From Ligustrum vulgare (taxonomy: Eukaryota; Streptophyta; Magnoliopsida; Lamiales; Oleaceae), in the NCBI GenBank assembly GCA_963555705.1, contig OY743180.1:34752129-34816128 (forward strand): a DNA stretch of 64,000 nucleotides, given 5' to 3'. How positions within the stretch are numbered: position 1 is the first letter of the stretch; every line of letters starts with the position of its first letter. Shown one piece after another: positions 34,022-45,644 of the stretch. Position numbers and translations under genes: made by a program. Below the pieces are notes generated by a model. That model had not been told where the DNA came from. It ran no database searches and saw nothing but the letters and a program-made list of their open reading frames with translations.

Positions 34022-37000
34022 TGTAGCGACCAAGATTTTTACGCAAATTTTATAATTATTTTAATATTTAGAAAATTTCGTCGCTACTATTTCACCTATT
34101 ATTTTGAAGTTAAATCCGCGACGGATTCGTCTAGCCAAGTCAAGAAATATCGAATTTGTTCGATTTTAAATTAAATTTCTGAATTTATAAAATTATATTA
34201 TTTATTCAAAGTATTATTTTCAAAATCATTTTTCAGTCCAAAATATATCAGTTTTAAATATATTTTCAAATCGAAGTTAGTCTTTTTTTTTAGTTAATTA
34301 TCCTAACTTAATCCTACATTAATTCTTCCACGATTTTGCTTCATCATTTATTTTCTTTCCACTTCATTATACAAATAAAGCATCTCCAGTACAAGGACTC
34401 AGCAAAACACCATCATTCCATTTCTACATCCAACTCTCCACTATATCACCAATATCATTATCATCAATCACCAAAGTTCTCCACACATTTCTTTTCTTTT
34501 CTTTTCCACTTTACACCATTTTTCTCTTCACTTTCCACTTCAATTCCAACACATACTATACCTACCACACCATTACCAACTCCACCACCCGTATGCATTC
34601 ATTATGTTGCAAGAACATAATAATTATATTCTCCATTATCATCACAACACATGATCACAAACACAAAATTATATCATCCATCATCAAACCAACACCTCAA
34701 CTCCAGCTTCACCATTATATGCAGCATTATCACCAATATCAATCTGTCCACAGCCACCAACCATAGACTATAGCTAGCTCCATCACTGCCATGGCTTCGC
34801 AGCCACCTCTATTACCTATCGAATACCAGTTCACTGCCAATCAGATTATCACCGGAAACTCATCACCTGCATAAACTCCATCATCTATCATCACCATCAC
34901 ACAGATCACAAACCTGCAACCAGCACTCTTCAAACCATTTCAGCCACCACAAACTGCACCACCAAAATTATCAAGCACAACCAGTAAGCCACCACTGTTT
35001 CATCACTGGCAAAACAACCCAATCTAACTACCTTCTTCACCACCAACCACTCTGCCTCCATCACGCCACCAAACTCCAGCATCATCACTGTCTCTGCCAT
35101 TTCAAATTCAATCCACCACCTCACCGGTTCAACCAAATCACAATCACCATCATCAGAATCAAACACCACCTCAAATCCCCAATACAGCTCACAGAAGAAA
35201 GACCATCATCACTGCCTCCACCACCGCCACTACCCAAACTTCAATCCCCAACAAATCAAACCCAAAATCAACTCAAAACCAAAGAACTAAGTTAAAGCTC
35301 AGAACAATACCTCTACCGCCGACTGATTGACCGGTTTTTCGCCGGAAAGTCGCGAATTCAAAACCTAGGTTACACTTCGATTTCGCACCTAAGCCCTCCA
35401 ATCTGAATCTTACTCTGACCGACACCAGTCGCCGCACCCTACGCCGGTGTGTGCCGGCGAATCGCCGGCTGAAGACCCTATTTCGCCGACGATCGCACTT
35501 CCGCCTCTCGTTTCCCTCTCGCCTGTCTCACTCTGTCTGAAAAAAATTGAGAGAGAGAATAACGATCTGAGGATATATAATTAATTTTCAGAATTTGCAG
35601 CATTGGTCCCCCTCTTTTGAAAAGTTATTCAATTCAGTCCCTTTTGGTTTCAAATCATCAATTTCAGCCCTTAAGTTTTAAATGAGTTTTAATCAGTCCT
35701 TTCATTTTAAAAATCTGATCAATTCAGTCCCTGCTGATTTACTTTATTTGATTTTAAGCCCAAGTTTTAAAAGTATTCATTTTAGTCCCTCAACTTTCAA
35801 AATATCTATTTTAGTCCCTGAACTTTCAAAAGTATTCATTTTAGTCCCTCAACTTTCAAAACATCAATTTTAGTCCTCAAAATTATAATTTATCATTTTG
35901 AACTATATATTCGATAGACTAAAGTGACTTATTGGCTAAGACGAAGCGTACGGAGAATTTAAAGAAATTGAAGTCATTCCCGCTCAACTTTGCACTCGTC
36001 GGATTTGAGGTAGACTCGCACTTATTAATTGATTTAAATTATGATTTCATATGAATGTCATGTGACTTGTGAAAGTCAATTTTTAAGAAAAGCAAGTATG
36101 TTGTTATGAAAGGTAAATATACCTTATGTTGTTATGAAAAGTAAGTATGTTTTTATGAAAAGAAAATATACTTTATGTTTTACGAGAAAAGTAAGTATAC
36201 CCTATGCTTCACGAAAATGTTTTTTTGGATCATTGCTATGAAATCAATCTACCAAGATTGTTTTGGGTCCCATATGATAAGTTATGATATGTTAAGGGGA
36301 CCGGAGTTTTAGTAGCGCTACACATAAGAATTCTTGCCACGAAGTTCGGTAACATTCTTGTGTCTCCTATGTTTATGAGGATTTGCCACGAAGTTCGGTA
36401 AAATTCCTGTGTTTCCATATGTTTATGAGGATTTACCACCTAAGTTCGGTAAAATTCCTGTCGCATATGTTTATGAGGATTTCGATCCTATCTTATGTTA
36501 TGATGCAATTGATCCCTATGAATTTCAAAAATTATGCTTGGTATACTTACTGTGATTTTACTGTTATTATGATTTTACTACATAAGAATTCTTGCCACCT
36601 AAGTTCGGTAAAATTCTTATATTTATGAGGATTTCGATCTTATCCTATGTTACTGTGATTTTACTGTTATTATGATTTTACTGCATAAGAATTCTTGCCA
36701 CCTAAGTTCGGTAAAGTTCTTGTATGTTTATGAGGATTTAAATCCTATCTTATGTTATGCTTTCAAAAGAAATTATGCTTGGCATAATTAAAATGTTTTT
36801 ATAAGTATATGGTTTTCAAAGAGATGTTTTCAAAGAGATGTTTTCAAAGAGATGTTTTCAAAGAGATGTTTTCAAATGAGCTGTTTTCAAAGAGCTATTT
36901 TCAAAAGAGCTGTTTTCAAAGAGCTGTTTTCAAAGAACTATTTTCAAAGAGATGTTTTCAAAGAGCTGTTTTCAAAGAACTATTTTCAAAGAGATGTTTT

Positions 37001-37583
37001 CAAAGAGCTGTTTTCAAAGAGCTATTTTCAAAGAGCATATGATTTGCAAAATATGTCCCGTGCTGTAATGCACAATATGAGTTTTATCAAGAGCCGTTTT
37101 ATAAAGAAGCTCTATCAATGCCCGTTTTAAAAAGAGCCGGGATTTATGTGTTTAATCATCTTATAAATTAAATTAATTTGCGATGAGTCTACTGAGTATT
37201 TCCCCCATGAAATACTCACCCTACTTTTTAACAGTTTTGCAGATTTCGGAGACGGTGGCGAGCGATGAATGATGGTGGCAATAATCGTTAAACGGTTGAA
37301 AGTTTGACGTTAATGATTTCCGTATTTTTTTCCAAACAATCGAATAATTTAGAGAAGTTCATTTATTTGAGAAATTATGACATTGGCAATTTCTTTACAA
37401 TATTAATGGTTCGATTTACTATTTCAAATGGTTTCATAAATGTTTTCAATTTTATCGGCCATTACAGTTTATTTAATGTTGCCAAAAATGAATTTCAATT
37501 ATTTCTTCCGCAAAAATATTATTTGAAAAATTTAGACAGAAAATGACGTAGTGAATCGGGTATACGGAACTCGGGGCGCTACA
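34022..37583 (+). mobile_element. LTR A2 (3,562 bp), middle LTR of the tandem
   Basis: Same length as LTR A1 and nearly identical. The few differences include CTCGGC/CTCAGC, GAATTAAAC/GAATCAAAC and variants in the 14 bp minisatellite. It has a polypurine tract before it and a primer site after it (37587-37598), so it serves as 3' LTR for the left copy and 5' LTR for the right copy. Confidence 0.92.
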
Positions 37584-38963
37584 AGTTGGTATCAGAGCTA
37601 GTCTGCGTTTCTGTAGACTGGTAAAATTTGCAAAAGAATTTTCAAGAAATATTTTCCATTATAAAATTTTATTGATGAAGATTGCCACTGCCATCATTCG
37701 TTCCACCAACTCCGAGGTAAAGAAGTTTATGATGTTTAAAGTTATTTTAGTATTTCGAATACTCATTTTATTGATTTATGAGAAAGAATGAAGAGTATTT
37801 TGGATACTTATGATTTATGAGAAATGAGAATGTATTTCTTCAGAAATTATGATGTTGTTATGCTTTGTCATAACTTATATGCTTTAATGTATGATTATGA
37901 GAAATTTTTTTTAAGAAAGAAAACGAGTGTTGAGCATAATGGGAATAATATGATTTAAGAATGATTTTTAAATAATTTTTGTCCTCGAGTTAGAAATGAT
38001 GAACCCTAGATGGACTTTGCATAATTGATTTTAGACATGGCATATATTTATAAGTATGAGTAATCTTTTGAGCCAATTAAGGTATGGAAGGAAATGATAT
38101 TGTGATATTGAAAAATATGATTTGAAATTGTTATGTTGAGGAATTATGAATGGAATTATGAGATATTTTTGATGATATTGAAGTGTTGGAATCGTTTTCA
38201 ATATTTTAGATCGTTGTGATCAAATGTGGAGTTATTTGTTATTGTGAGTTATGAAATATGCTTATGTTTTGGGATAAGTCCAAATTACAAGGGAGACTCT
38301 GTTCAGAATTTTATCAATTGGAATTAAGAGCATGATATGATAAGCATCTACTAAAGAAATAAGGTTATACATGCAAGTTCATTTACATCACAAACGAGAT
38401 TTAGTAGATGATAGCAGAGATTTTATTTTTTTCTCATAAGGAGAACACACAAGAGTCACACTGGAAAGGAAATACATGAAACACATGTAAGCATAAGAGA
38501 AAAACATGGAAAGATCCTCAGAATGAGAGATGTGTTTCCGGAGTAGCCGTATCCTACCACCTCTGATCTTTTGAGGAAATAAAGAAACCTTCAAAGAGGT
38601 GTGTTTCGAGAGTAAGAATACTCCGTAATCTACCACCTGGAACCTTTGAGGTACACACAAGATTTAAACATTTAAGAAATCCTAGTAAATGGAGGGGTGT
38701 CTCGAGAGTGAGAATACTCCGTACTCTACCCCCACCTATTCTAAGATTCACAGAGTTAAGTTTACATTAACCGGACTCCATTTTCGCTTGATTCCCCTTC
38801 CTTGCGACCAATCTATCTTAACCCCTGCTGGATCTTGTATTGAGATATATGACTGCAGCTTATCCAGTAGTTCATCAATAGTAGGAGCAGAAATAAGGAG
38901 CCTTCTAGAAAATGGAGAGATGAATCCCTGTTCCACAGCATAATCAAGAAAGGTTAACAAACC
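37584..38963 (+). mobile_element. Start of the second internal copy of element A
   Basis: It matches 30406-31785 base for base as far as I can see, including the hairpin repeats beside LOG, and breaks inside LOG where element B begins. The rest of this internal copy is at 47837-48601. Confidence 0.9.
38748..38963 (-). pseudogene. LOG-like: LOG, C-terminal fragment (second A copy), cut by element B
   Basis: It encodes the last 71 residues (LLTFLDYAVEQGF... to NVNLTL) plus stop, identical to the intact copy. The N-terminal part is 8.9 kb away at 47837-48276. Its open frame continues a few codons into the LTR of B (MVATG...), which is chance. Confidence 0.9.
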
Positions 38964-39290
38964 TGTAGCGACCAAGAATTTTTACGCGATTAATAATTAT
39001 TTTAATAGAAAATCGTGTCGCTACTATTTCACCCATTTTTATTAAGTTAACGCCACGACGTATTCGTATAGCCAAGTCAAGAAATAATCGAGATCGTTCG
39101 ATTTTAAATTAAATTCCGAATTTCTAAAAATATCTCCATTCTCTTGATTTAAAGTATATTAAGTCCAAGTACTTAATTCAATGTTATCCCAATATTTATT
39201 TATACAAAAATTATTTTTATTATTGAAATTAAGAAAATATATGCAAGCATGAGAGGTTCCATTATATATAATAATTATGAGAATCTTAAT

Positions 39291-39752
39291 TTAATAAATA
39301 TGGAAAAGTATATGAATGAATTATATACTCCATTATATGTAATCATGAAGAGCATAATATTTGTATAAATATGGAAAAGTATATGAATGAATTATATACT
39401 CCATTATATGTAATCATGAAGAGCATAATATTTGTATAAATATGGAAAAGTATATGAATGAATTATAGACTCCATTATATGTAATCATGAAGAGCATAAT
39501 ATTTGTATAAATATGGAAAAGTATATGAATGGTTGATAAGATTCCATTATATGTAATCATGAAGAGCATAATATTTGTATAAATATGGAAAAGTATATGA
39601 ATGGTTGATAAGACTCCATTATATGTAATCATGAAGAGCATAATATTTGTATAAATATGGAAAAGTATATGAATGGTTGATAAGACTCCATTATATGTAA
39701 TCATGAAGAGCATAATATTTGTATAAATATGGAAAAGTATATGAATGGTGCT
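39291..39752. repeat. 71-72 bp minisatellite in U3 of LTR B1
   Basis: About seven head-to-tail copies containing TGGAAAAGTATATGAATG and CTCCATTATATGTAATCATG, at 39301, 39372, 39443, 39514, 39586, 39658 and 39730. Two unit types exist (GAATTATA and GGTTGATAAG). It lies upstream of the TATA-like box. Confidence 0.9.
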
Positions 39753-39827
39753 TTACTTTAAGAAAAGGATGTGTTAAAATTAATAGAATTGAATGATTAT
39801 GTTTACAATATGCCAACTTTATACATC

Positions 39828-39837
39828 TATTTAAACC
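39828..39837 (+). promoter_or_regulatory. TATA-like box of LTR B1
   Basis: CTATTTAAAC, followed about 30 bp later by CACAACTCTACACATATACA, fits a plant TATA box and start region. It is conserved in LTR B2 at 46611-46620. Confidence 0.55.
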
Positions 39838-39970
39838 CATCTCTTTTACACACAACTCTACACATATACACTTATTTCCAATCTCTTGACAAAATCCACA
39901 AGTAAGAGAAATTCAAGGTGGTCAAGAAAGTTTTGGTCCATTTACTACTACACTTCATTTTAATCTTTTA

Positions 39971-40250
39971 AAAGGTAAGTATATCTTATGTTTTTATGAA
40001 AATTAAGTATGTTTTTATGACAAGTAAGTATATCTTATGTTTTTATGAAAAGTAAGTATGTTTTTATGAAAGGTAAATACACCTTATATTTTTATGAAAA
40101 GTAAGTATGTTTTTATGACAAGTAAGTATATCTTATGTTTTTATGAAAAGTAAGTATGTTTTTATGAAAGGTAAATACACCTTATGTTTTTATGAAAAGT
40201 AAGTATGTTTTTATGACAAGTAAGTATATCTTATGTTTTTATGAAAATGT
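39971..40250 (+). repeat. GTAAGTAT (5' splice-site-like) repeat array in LTR B1
   Basis: Eight exact GTAAGTAT strings and two GTAAATAC variants, each in a 22-28 bp module ending TTTTTATGA, grouped in a ~98 bp higher period. The first is AAAAGGTAAGTATATC, a near-ideal 5' splice site. The array lies about 110 bp after the presumed transcription start, so it would be in the element RNA leader. Confidence 0.85.
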
Positions 40251-40760
40251 TTGGATCATTGCTATGAAATCAATCTCACAAGATTGTTATGGGTTCCATA
40301 TGATATGTTTATGATTATACTAAGGGGACCGGAGTTTAGTAGCGCTACACATAAGAATTCTTGCCATTTAAGTTCGGTAAAATTCTTGTGTCTCCCTATG
40401 TTTATGAATATTTCAATCCTATCCTATGTTATGATGAAAATGATCCATATGTTTTCAAAAGAAAATTTATGCTTGGTATACTTACTGGGATTTTATAAAT
40501 CTCACTCCACGATATTTACCATTTCAGATAATTGAAGGTTCGAGGCGGTCAACATGGAAGTGGCAAAAGTGGTTAAGATTGATGAGATAATTATGTTGAA
40601 CTTTATGTAAGAAAATTATGTTCTATTTTTATTCACAAATAAAATTATGGGATTCTAATTATTCTTTTGAATAATTTTACATTACTATTTAAGTCTCGAT
40701 AATATGATATGAGTCACTTTTTGTGGCACTCGAATGGTCGAGAATTCGGGTCGTCACAGT

Positions 40761-40772
40761 TGGTATCAGAGC
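40761..40772 (+). promoter_or_regulatory. Primer-binding site of element B
   Basis: TGGTATCAGAGC, perfect for initiator tRNA-Met, begins two bases after the LTR end (GTCGTCACA). Confidence 0.9.
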
Positions 40773-41696
40773 AAAGAGTTTTAAAAACGATTCTGTAGAT
40801 TTTTGAAATTTTATTTCTTTAAAAAAAAAAAAAAAAATCACTATTCACGTGAACAGTAAAACGACGTGCTATTCATGATGAACAGTGAACGAAATCACTA
40901 TTCATTATAAAAAAAAAGGTTGAATTTTCACATGTCAAGTATGGTTATGATTTTGAAAAGCATGATGAAATTTGATGTGCGAATTTCAAGGACAAAATTC
41001 ATTTTAAGTAAGGGAGTTTGTAATGTCCTGAAAATTTTATGGAATATAATTAGTTAGTGATATGATGTTTATATTGATGTCTTTGATAAATTTCTAGAAG
41101 TTCGGGGACTAAAGGAAAATAAGATTATATGAAATATTTTAACTCATCACTCTACTATGTCACTCTCCACGTATTGACTCCTCGAACCAGGTATGTTATA
41201 TGCTTTGCAAGTCATTTACGATTTTATTAAGACATGTTAAGTATGAAATCTTCATATGTTATGAATCTTTATGTGTTACACATAATATACATGTCAAGTA
41301 TGATATAAATTGATAGAAGACTCAATTTTTTTATTCTTTTCAATGTAGAATCATGAGACAGAGAGGATATTTATATGAATTTTGGTGCATATTAAGCTTA
41401 GTAAGATTGACTCAATTAGAAATTAAGTTGGGTTGTAACTTTTGCCCAAAATATATGGAATAATATATTAAACAAACAAAATTTATAATGAATTTGTACA
41501 ATAATTTATCCCTTTATCACTACCTTTGTGTAAAAACAAGGGAAAAACTGTGGATGGTTATTAGTACTTCCTCTTCAAGTTTCAATTTTCGGTTCAATAA
41601 TTTATCCCTTTATCACTACCTTTGCTTAAAAGCAAGGAAAAACTGTGGATGATTATTGGTACCACTCTTCAAGTTTCAATTCTGAAAAAAAATTCG
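40773..41696. other. Mosaic internal DNA of element B
   Basis: This part has no counterpart in element A. It contains CTATTCACGTGAACAGT-type repeats (about 40841-40910). It then has AAGTAAGGGAG followed by TGTAATGTCCTG at 41019, which looks like the polypurine tract and LTR start of a third Ty3 family. A ~92 bp tandem duplication (about 41502-41690, containing TTTATCCCTTTATCACTACC) follows. No gene is seen. Confidence 0.6.
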
Positions 41697-42627
41697 GAAA
41701 GAAAGAAAGAGAACGGGTGTTGAGCATAATGGGAATAATATGACTTAAGAATGATTTTCAAAATAATTGTTGTCCTCGAGTTTAGAAATGATAAACCTTA
41801 AATGGACTTTGCATAATTGATTTTAGACATGGCATTAAGTATGAGAAGTCAACAGAAATGATTAGAAATATGTTCAGATTATCTATCATTCAGATTTAAT
41901 GAGAAATAGCGAGCCAATTTTATGAATTTTTATGAGATGTTAAGATTATAAGTGATATGATTTTAATGAGACTTTTATGAGAAGCATTATGAAGTTAGAG
42001 ATTTAAAGATTTGGTTATTGGGAATTAAGTAATGGATATTATGTTGAGTAAGTGAATTATGCATCTATATTGAATAGAAATTTATTATGAACTTTGGCCT
42101 TGTGATTAAATTTTGGGAATATGATTTATGACTTATAAATATAAGTATGAGTAATCTTTCGAGCCAATTAAGGTATTGAAGGAAGTGATATTGTGATATT
42201 GACGACTATGATTTGAAATTTCTATGTTGAGGAATTATGAATTGATTTTCTGGAATATTTTTTTATGATATTGAAGTTTGATGAAATTGTGGTCAATTTT
42301 TAGATCGTTGTGATCAAATGTGGAATTATTTATTATTGTGAGTTATGAAGTATGCTTACGGTTTGAATAAGTCCAAATTTCAAAGGAAACTCTGCTTAGA
42401 ATTTTATCGTTTGGAATTAAGAGCATAGTATGGTATGCAATCACTAAGAGAATTGAGGTTAGACATGCAAATTCATTTACATCACAAACGAGATTTAGTA
42501 GATGATAACAGAGATATTTATTATTTTCTCGTAAGGAGAACACACAAGAGTCACATTGGAAAGAAATACATGAAACACGCAAAAAGCAAAAGAAAGCAAC
42601 ATGGGAAATTCCTCAAATTGAGAGATG
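41697..42627. other. Non-coding internal region of element B homologous to A
   Basis: Aligns with about 30736-31350 of element A but is longer and clearly diverged by substitutions and indels. No supported gene. Confidence 0.7.
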
Positions 42628-42844
42628 TGTTTCCGGAGTAGCCGTATCCTACCACCTCTGACCTTTTGAGGAAATAAAGAAACCTTCAAAGAGGTGTGTT
42701 TCGAGAGTAAGAATACTCCGTAATCTACCACCTGGAACCTTTGAGGTACACACAAGATTTAAACATTAAGGAAAATCCTAGGAAATTAGAGGGGTGTCTC
42801 GAGAGTAAGAATACTCCGTACTCTACCCCCACCTATTCTAAGAT
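42628..42844 (-). repeat. Hairpin-forming repeats downstream of LOG (element B)
   Basis: Counterpart of the three modules in element A, with GAGTAAGAATACTC in two of them. They are kept although neighbouring DNA has diverged. Confidence 0.6.
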
Positions 42845-43498
42845 TCATAAAGTTAAGTTTACATTAACCGGACTCCATTTTCGCTTGATTCCCCTTCCTT
42901 GCGACCAATCTATCTTAACCCCTGCTGGATCTTGTATTGAGATATATGACTGCAGCTTATCCAGTAGTTCATCAATAGTAGGAGCAGAAATAAGAAGCCT
43001 TCTGGAAAATGGAGAGATGAATCCCTGTTCCACAGCATAATCAAGAAAGGTTAACAAACCATCAAAGAAATTGTTAACATTCAGAAGCCCAATAGGCTTA
43101 GTATGGAGATCTAGTTGAGCCCACGAGGTAATGTTAAAGATTTCTTCTAAGGTACCAAAACCTCCGGGCAGGGCTATAAAGGCATCAGAACCATATAGCA
43201 TACAAGTTATGCGTTCATGGATGGATAAGGTTTGAACTTCATGCCCTCGTGTTTTGCCTGCAACATCTACCAAAGGGACAGGTATGACACCGATTACTTT
43301 TGATTTCTCTGCAAGAGCAGATTGGGAAACACAACCCATTAGACCACTGCTACCACCCCCATACACAAGAGTGATACCTTTTTCCCCCAGTTTCTTTCCA
43401 AGATCTACGGCCGCTTCTAGATAACTGAAGCCTTTCCCCACTTTTGATCCACAAAATACACAAATAGTTTTGATCTGTCGAAGTTTTGGTGCTTCCAT
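42845..43498 (-). CDS. LOG-like: Intronless LOG-family phosphoribohydrolase (element B)
   Basis: A 217-residue frame with the same motifs as the element A copy: GGGSSGLMG (47-55), R96 and PGGFGTLEE (111-119). One residue differs (Gly25 to Ser, in GKGFSYLEAA). By eye the two frames differ at 7 bases, 6 of them silent. The neighbouring non-coding DNA differs far more. That pattern fits purifying selection or recent gene conversion across LOG. It is antisense to B, with a TATA-like CTTTAAATAG about 75 bp upstream and the cysteine-rich gene beyond it. It is the only complete LOG between 38964 and 47836 and probably encodes a competent enzyme if transcribed. Confidence 0.88.
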   Translation of the reverse strand: MEAPKLRQIKTICVFCGSKVGKGFSYLEAAVDLGKKLGEKGITLVYGGGSSGLMGCVSQSALAEKSKVIGVIPVPLVDVAGKTRGHEVQTLSIHERITCMLYGSDAFIALPGGFGTLEEIFNITSWAQLDLHTKPIGLLNVNNFFDGLLTFLDYAVEQGFISPFSRRLLISAPTIDELLDKLQSYISIQDPAGVKIDWSQGRGIKRKWSPVNVNLTL

Positions 43499-43835
43499 CT
43501 TTGATAGTATAGAAGAGAAAACTTACGAAGAAGATGTGATTTTGGGATGCCTGAACTATGAAATATGTTTGGCTATTTAAAGCCGAAAAAACTTACTGTT
43601 TTTGATTGATTCTGAAAAAGTAAAGATTTACTTTTGACAAAATCGGCCAACTTTTGACTGTTTTACCAAAGATATCACCTTTCGGTGATTTATTTCCAGC
43701 TTTATCAAACCTCGAGAAAGGAAAATATATTTATTTCCAGCTTTATCAAAACTCGAGAAAGGAAAATATATTTTATTTCCAAAACGCGTGAAAGAAAACA
43801 GCAAAATATTTTAAATGTGTATCAAGAGATTTACC

Positions 43836-44387
43836 TTATATCATTGATGAACTGCCAGAAGCCTCATTTTGTAAAACAGACTGGCAAACAGGATCTTTTG
43901 CTATTATATTTTGGAGACTATAACGATTTTTGTCCTCGTTAAACTGAGCGTATAAGGAGAGAAGTTCACGTTGCACATAACCACTTGGGTGCGTCTCAAG
44001 AGTCAGTCGAATATCATCCAAAGACTCCTTACTCAGTCCACCCTTTATGAATTTGATTTTATCATCCCGATTAGTAGAAGAATATCCTACTGTTTTGCAA
44101 CGAGTATCACAGTTCCAACGAGCACATTTGTAGCAACCATTCAGCCTTTTTGCTCTTCGTTTCTTTGCGAAGGTGCTTTTGCCTAAACCAGGCATGTGCT
44201 TTGGAAATGTCATAGGTAATTCACCAGATAGTCGAACCTTTATTTCGATCAACCAGCGAACATCTTCTGAAACACCATGAGCCATCAGCAACCTCAATCT
44301 TTCGAGTCTTATTCGATAAATTTTCCTCAGATCATTCATTGGAAGACTGGAATAATACTTGCGAATGTTTGTAAGAATGATATCCAT
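43836..44387 (-). CDS. 183-aa cysteine-rich basic protein (element B)
   Basis: Same length and layout as the element A copy. The start is MDII; the frame is open farther upstream, but that stretch includes the TATA-like TTTTAAATAG and is not shared with A. The AKKRRAKR run and the C-x2-C-x4-C-x3-C cluster are intact. By eye about 36 of 552 bases differ from A but only 14 residues change, and none of the five Cys. Changes cluster in 38-59 (HGVSE, IKVRL, LPMTF). The nucleic-acid-binding role is inferred from the basic run plus Cys cluster. The gene shares strand and order with LOG, which starts about 340 bp downstream. Confidence 0.6.
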   Translation of the reverse strand: MDIILTNIRKYYSSLPMNDLRKIYRIRLERLRLLMAHGVSEDVRWLIEIKVRLSGELPMTFPKHMPGLGKSTFAKKRRAKRLNGCYKCARWNCDTRCKTVGYSSTNRDDKIKFIKGGLSKESLDDIRLTLETHPSGYVQRELLSLYAQFNEDKNRYSLQNIIAKDPVCQSVLQNEASGSSSMI

Positions 44388-45306
44388 GTTTTTGATGGAT
44401 CTAACCTCTTCCCAGCATGAACTATTTAAAAGCATTAAGAATCGGAGGGAATGCGCGTGATATTGATTCCAGCAAGAAAGCGCGGAATAGAATAATGGAA
44501 AAGAGGGAACAAGAGTTTATGCGCCGTTTACTTTCTTGATAAAAGGAAGATTTGATGATGACGGGATTTGAGATATGGAATATTTTCTTGGATTTTGGGT
44601 ACTGATATTTTGATATAATAATCAAGGTATAGAAATAATACGGGGATACGTGAAAGTGAAATAAGGACTGTATTGAATCAGGATTAATAAGTTTGTGCAA
44701 GTGAAAGGAATACCTTACGGGAAATGTTATGATATTTGAGTTAAGAATTTTAATTATTTGGGAGATATTTGTTTATTGAATTTTGCAGAAATTTTGGGTT
44801 ACAAATATTGGAAAGATAAACTGATGATTATGTTGATATGTGAATAACATGTTTGGGTATATTACATAGAAAATATTCAGGTAATCGTTTTAATTATTTT
44901 GGGATATTTGGTGATAAGAAGAAATGACAAATTATTATGGTATGATATGTTAGTAAATATTTATTGAAATTTTAGAGATATTAATACGAATATTTGAGGT
45001 TACATGATACGATGATAAGTGACAGGTTACATGAGTACTACAAGATATGATGAAATATCACATACGATTGGGAATTTTCATTTTGATTCAGAAGAATTTA
45101 TGAGTAGACATATGTCTATTATTGATAGAAAAGTTCATGTCTTAAGAAAACAAATTGATGCATTTAGTCAAAGTTCAGTGGGTTAAATATGATTGGGTTA
45201 AATATGGTAGCGATGATGCTACATAAGAAGAAGAAGAAGAGATTCTGATTAAGTGTTCAGAAATCATAAGATCAAGTAAGTTTAATTTCGAGGACGAAAT
45301 TATTTT
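44388..45306. other. Non-coding 3' internal region of element B
   Basis: It contains the short promoter region of the cysteine-rich gene (TTTTAAATAG about 35 bp before its ATG), then AT-rich DNA homologous to 33145-34008 with frequent substitutions and indels. It ends in CGAGGACGAAATTATTTTAA. No gene supported. Confidence 0.7.
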
Positions 45307-45317
45307 AAGGGGGTAAG
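45307..45317 (+). promoter_or_regulatory. Polypurine tract of element B
   Basis: AAGGGGGTAAG lies 2 bp before the TGTAGCG start of the 3' LTR. Confidence 0.8.
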
Positions 45318-45644
45318 TTTGTAGCGACCAAGAATTTTTACGCGATTAATAATTATTTTAATAGAAAATCGTGTCGCTACTATTTCACCCATTTTTATTA
45401 AGTTAACGCCACGACGTATTCGTATAGCCAAGTCAAGAAATAATCGAGATCGTTCGATTTTAAATTAAATTCCGAATTTCTAAAAATATCTCCATTCTCT
45501 TGATTTAAAGTATATTAAGTCCAAGTACTTAATTCAATGTTATCCCAATATTTATTTATACAAAAATTATTTTTATTATTGAAATTAAGAAAATATATGC
45601 AAGCATGAGAGGTTCCATTATATATAATAATTATGAGAATCTTA

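Larger units (their letters stand above)
38964..40758 (+). mobile_element. 5' LTR of element B (1,795 bp)
   Basis: The upstream half has a ~71-72 bp minisatellite (39291-39752, about 7 units), then a TATA-like CTATTTAAAC (39828-39837), then a GTAAGTAT-rich repeat array (39971-40250). The last part resembles LTR A (GGGGACCGGAGTTT, TAGCGCTACACATAAGAATT). Confidence 0.88.

Noticed and set aside
38748..38975. 75-codon frame beginning MVATG as a separate short gene
   Set aside because: It is the LOG C-terminus with a few chance codons from the adjacent LTR.
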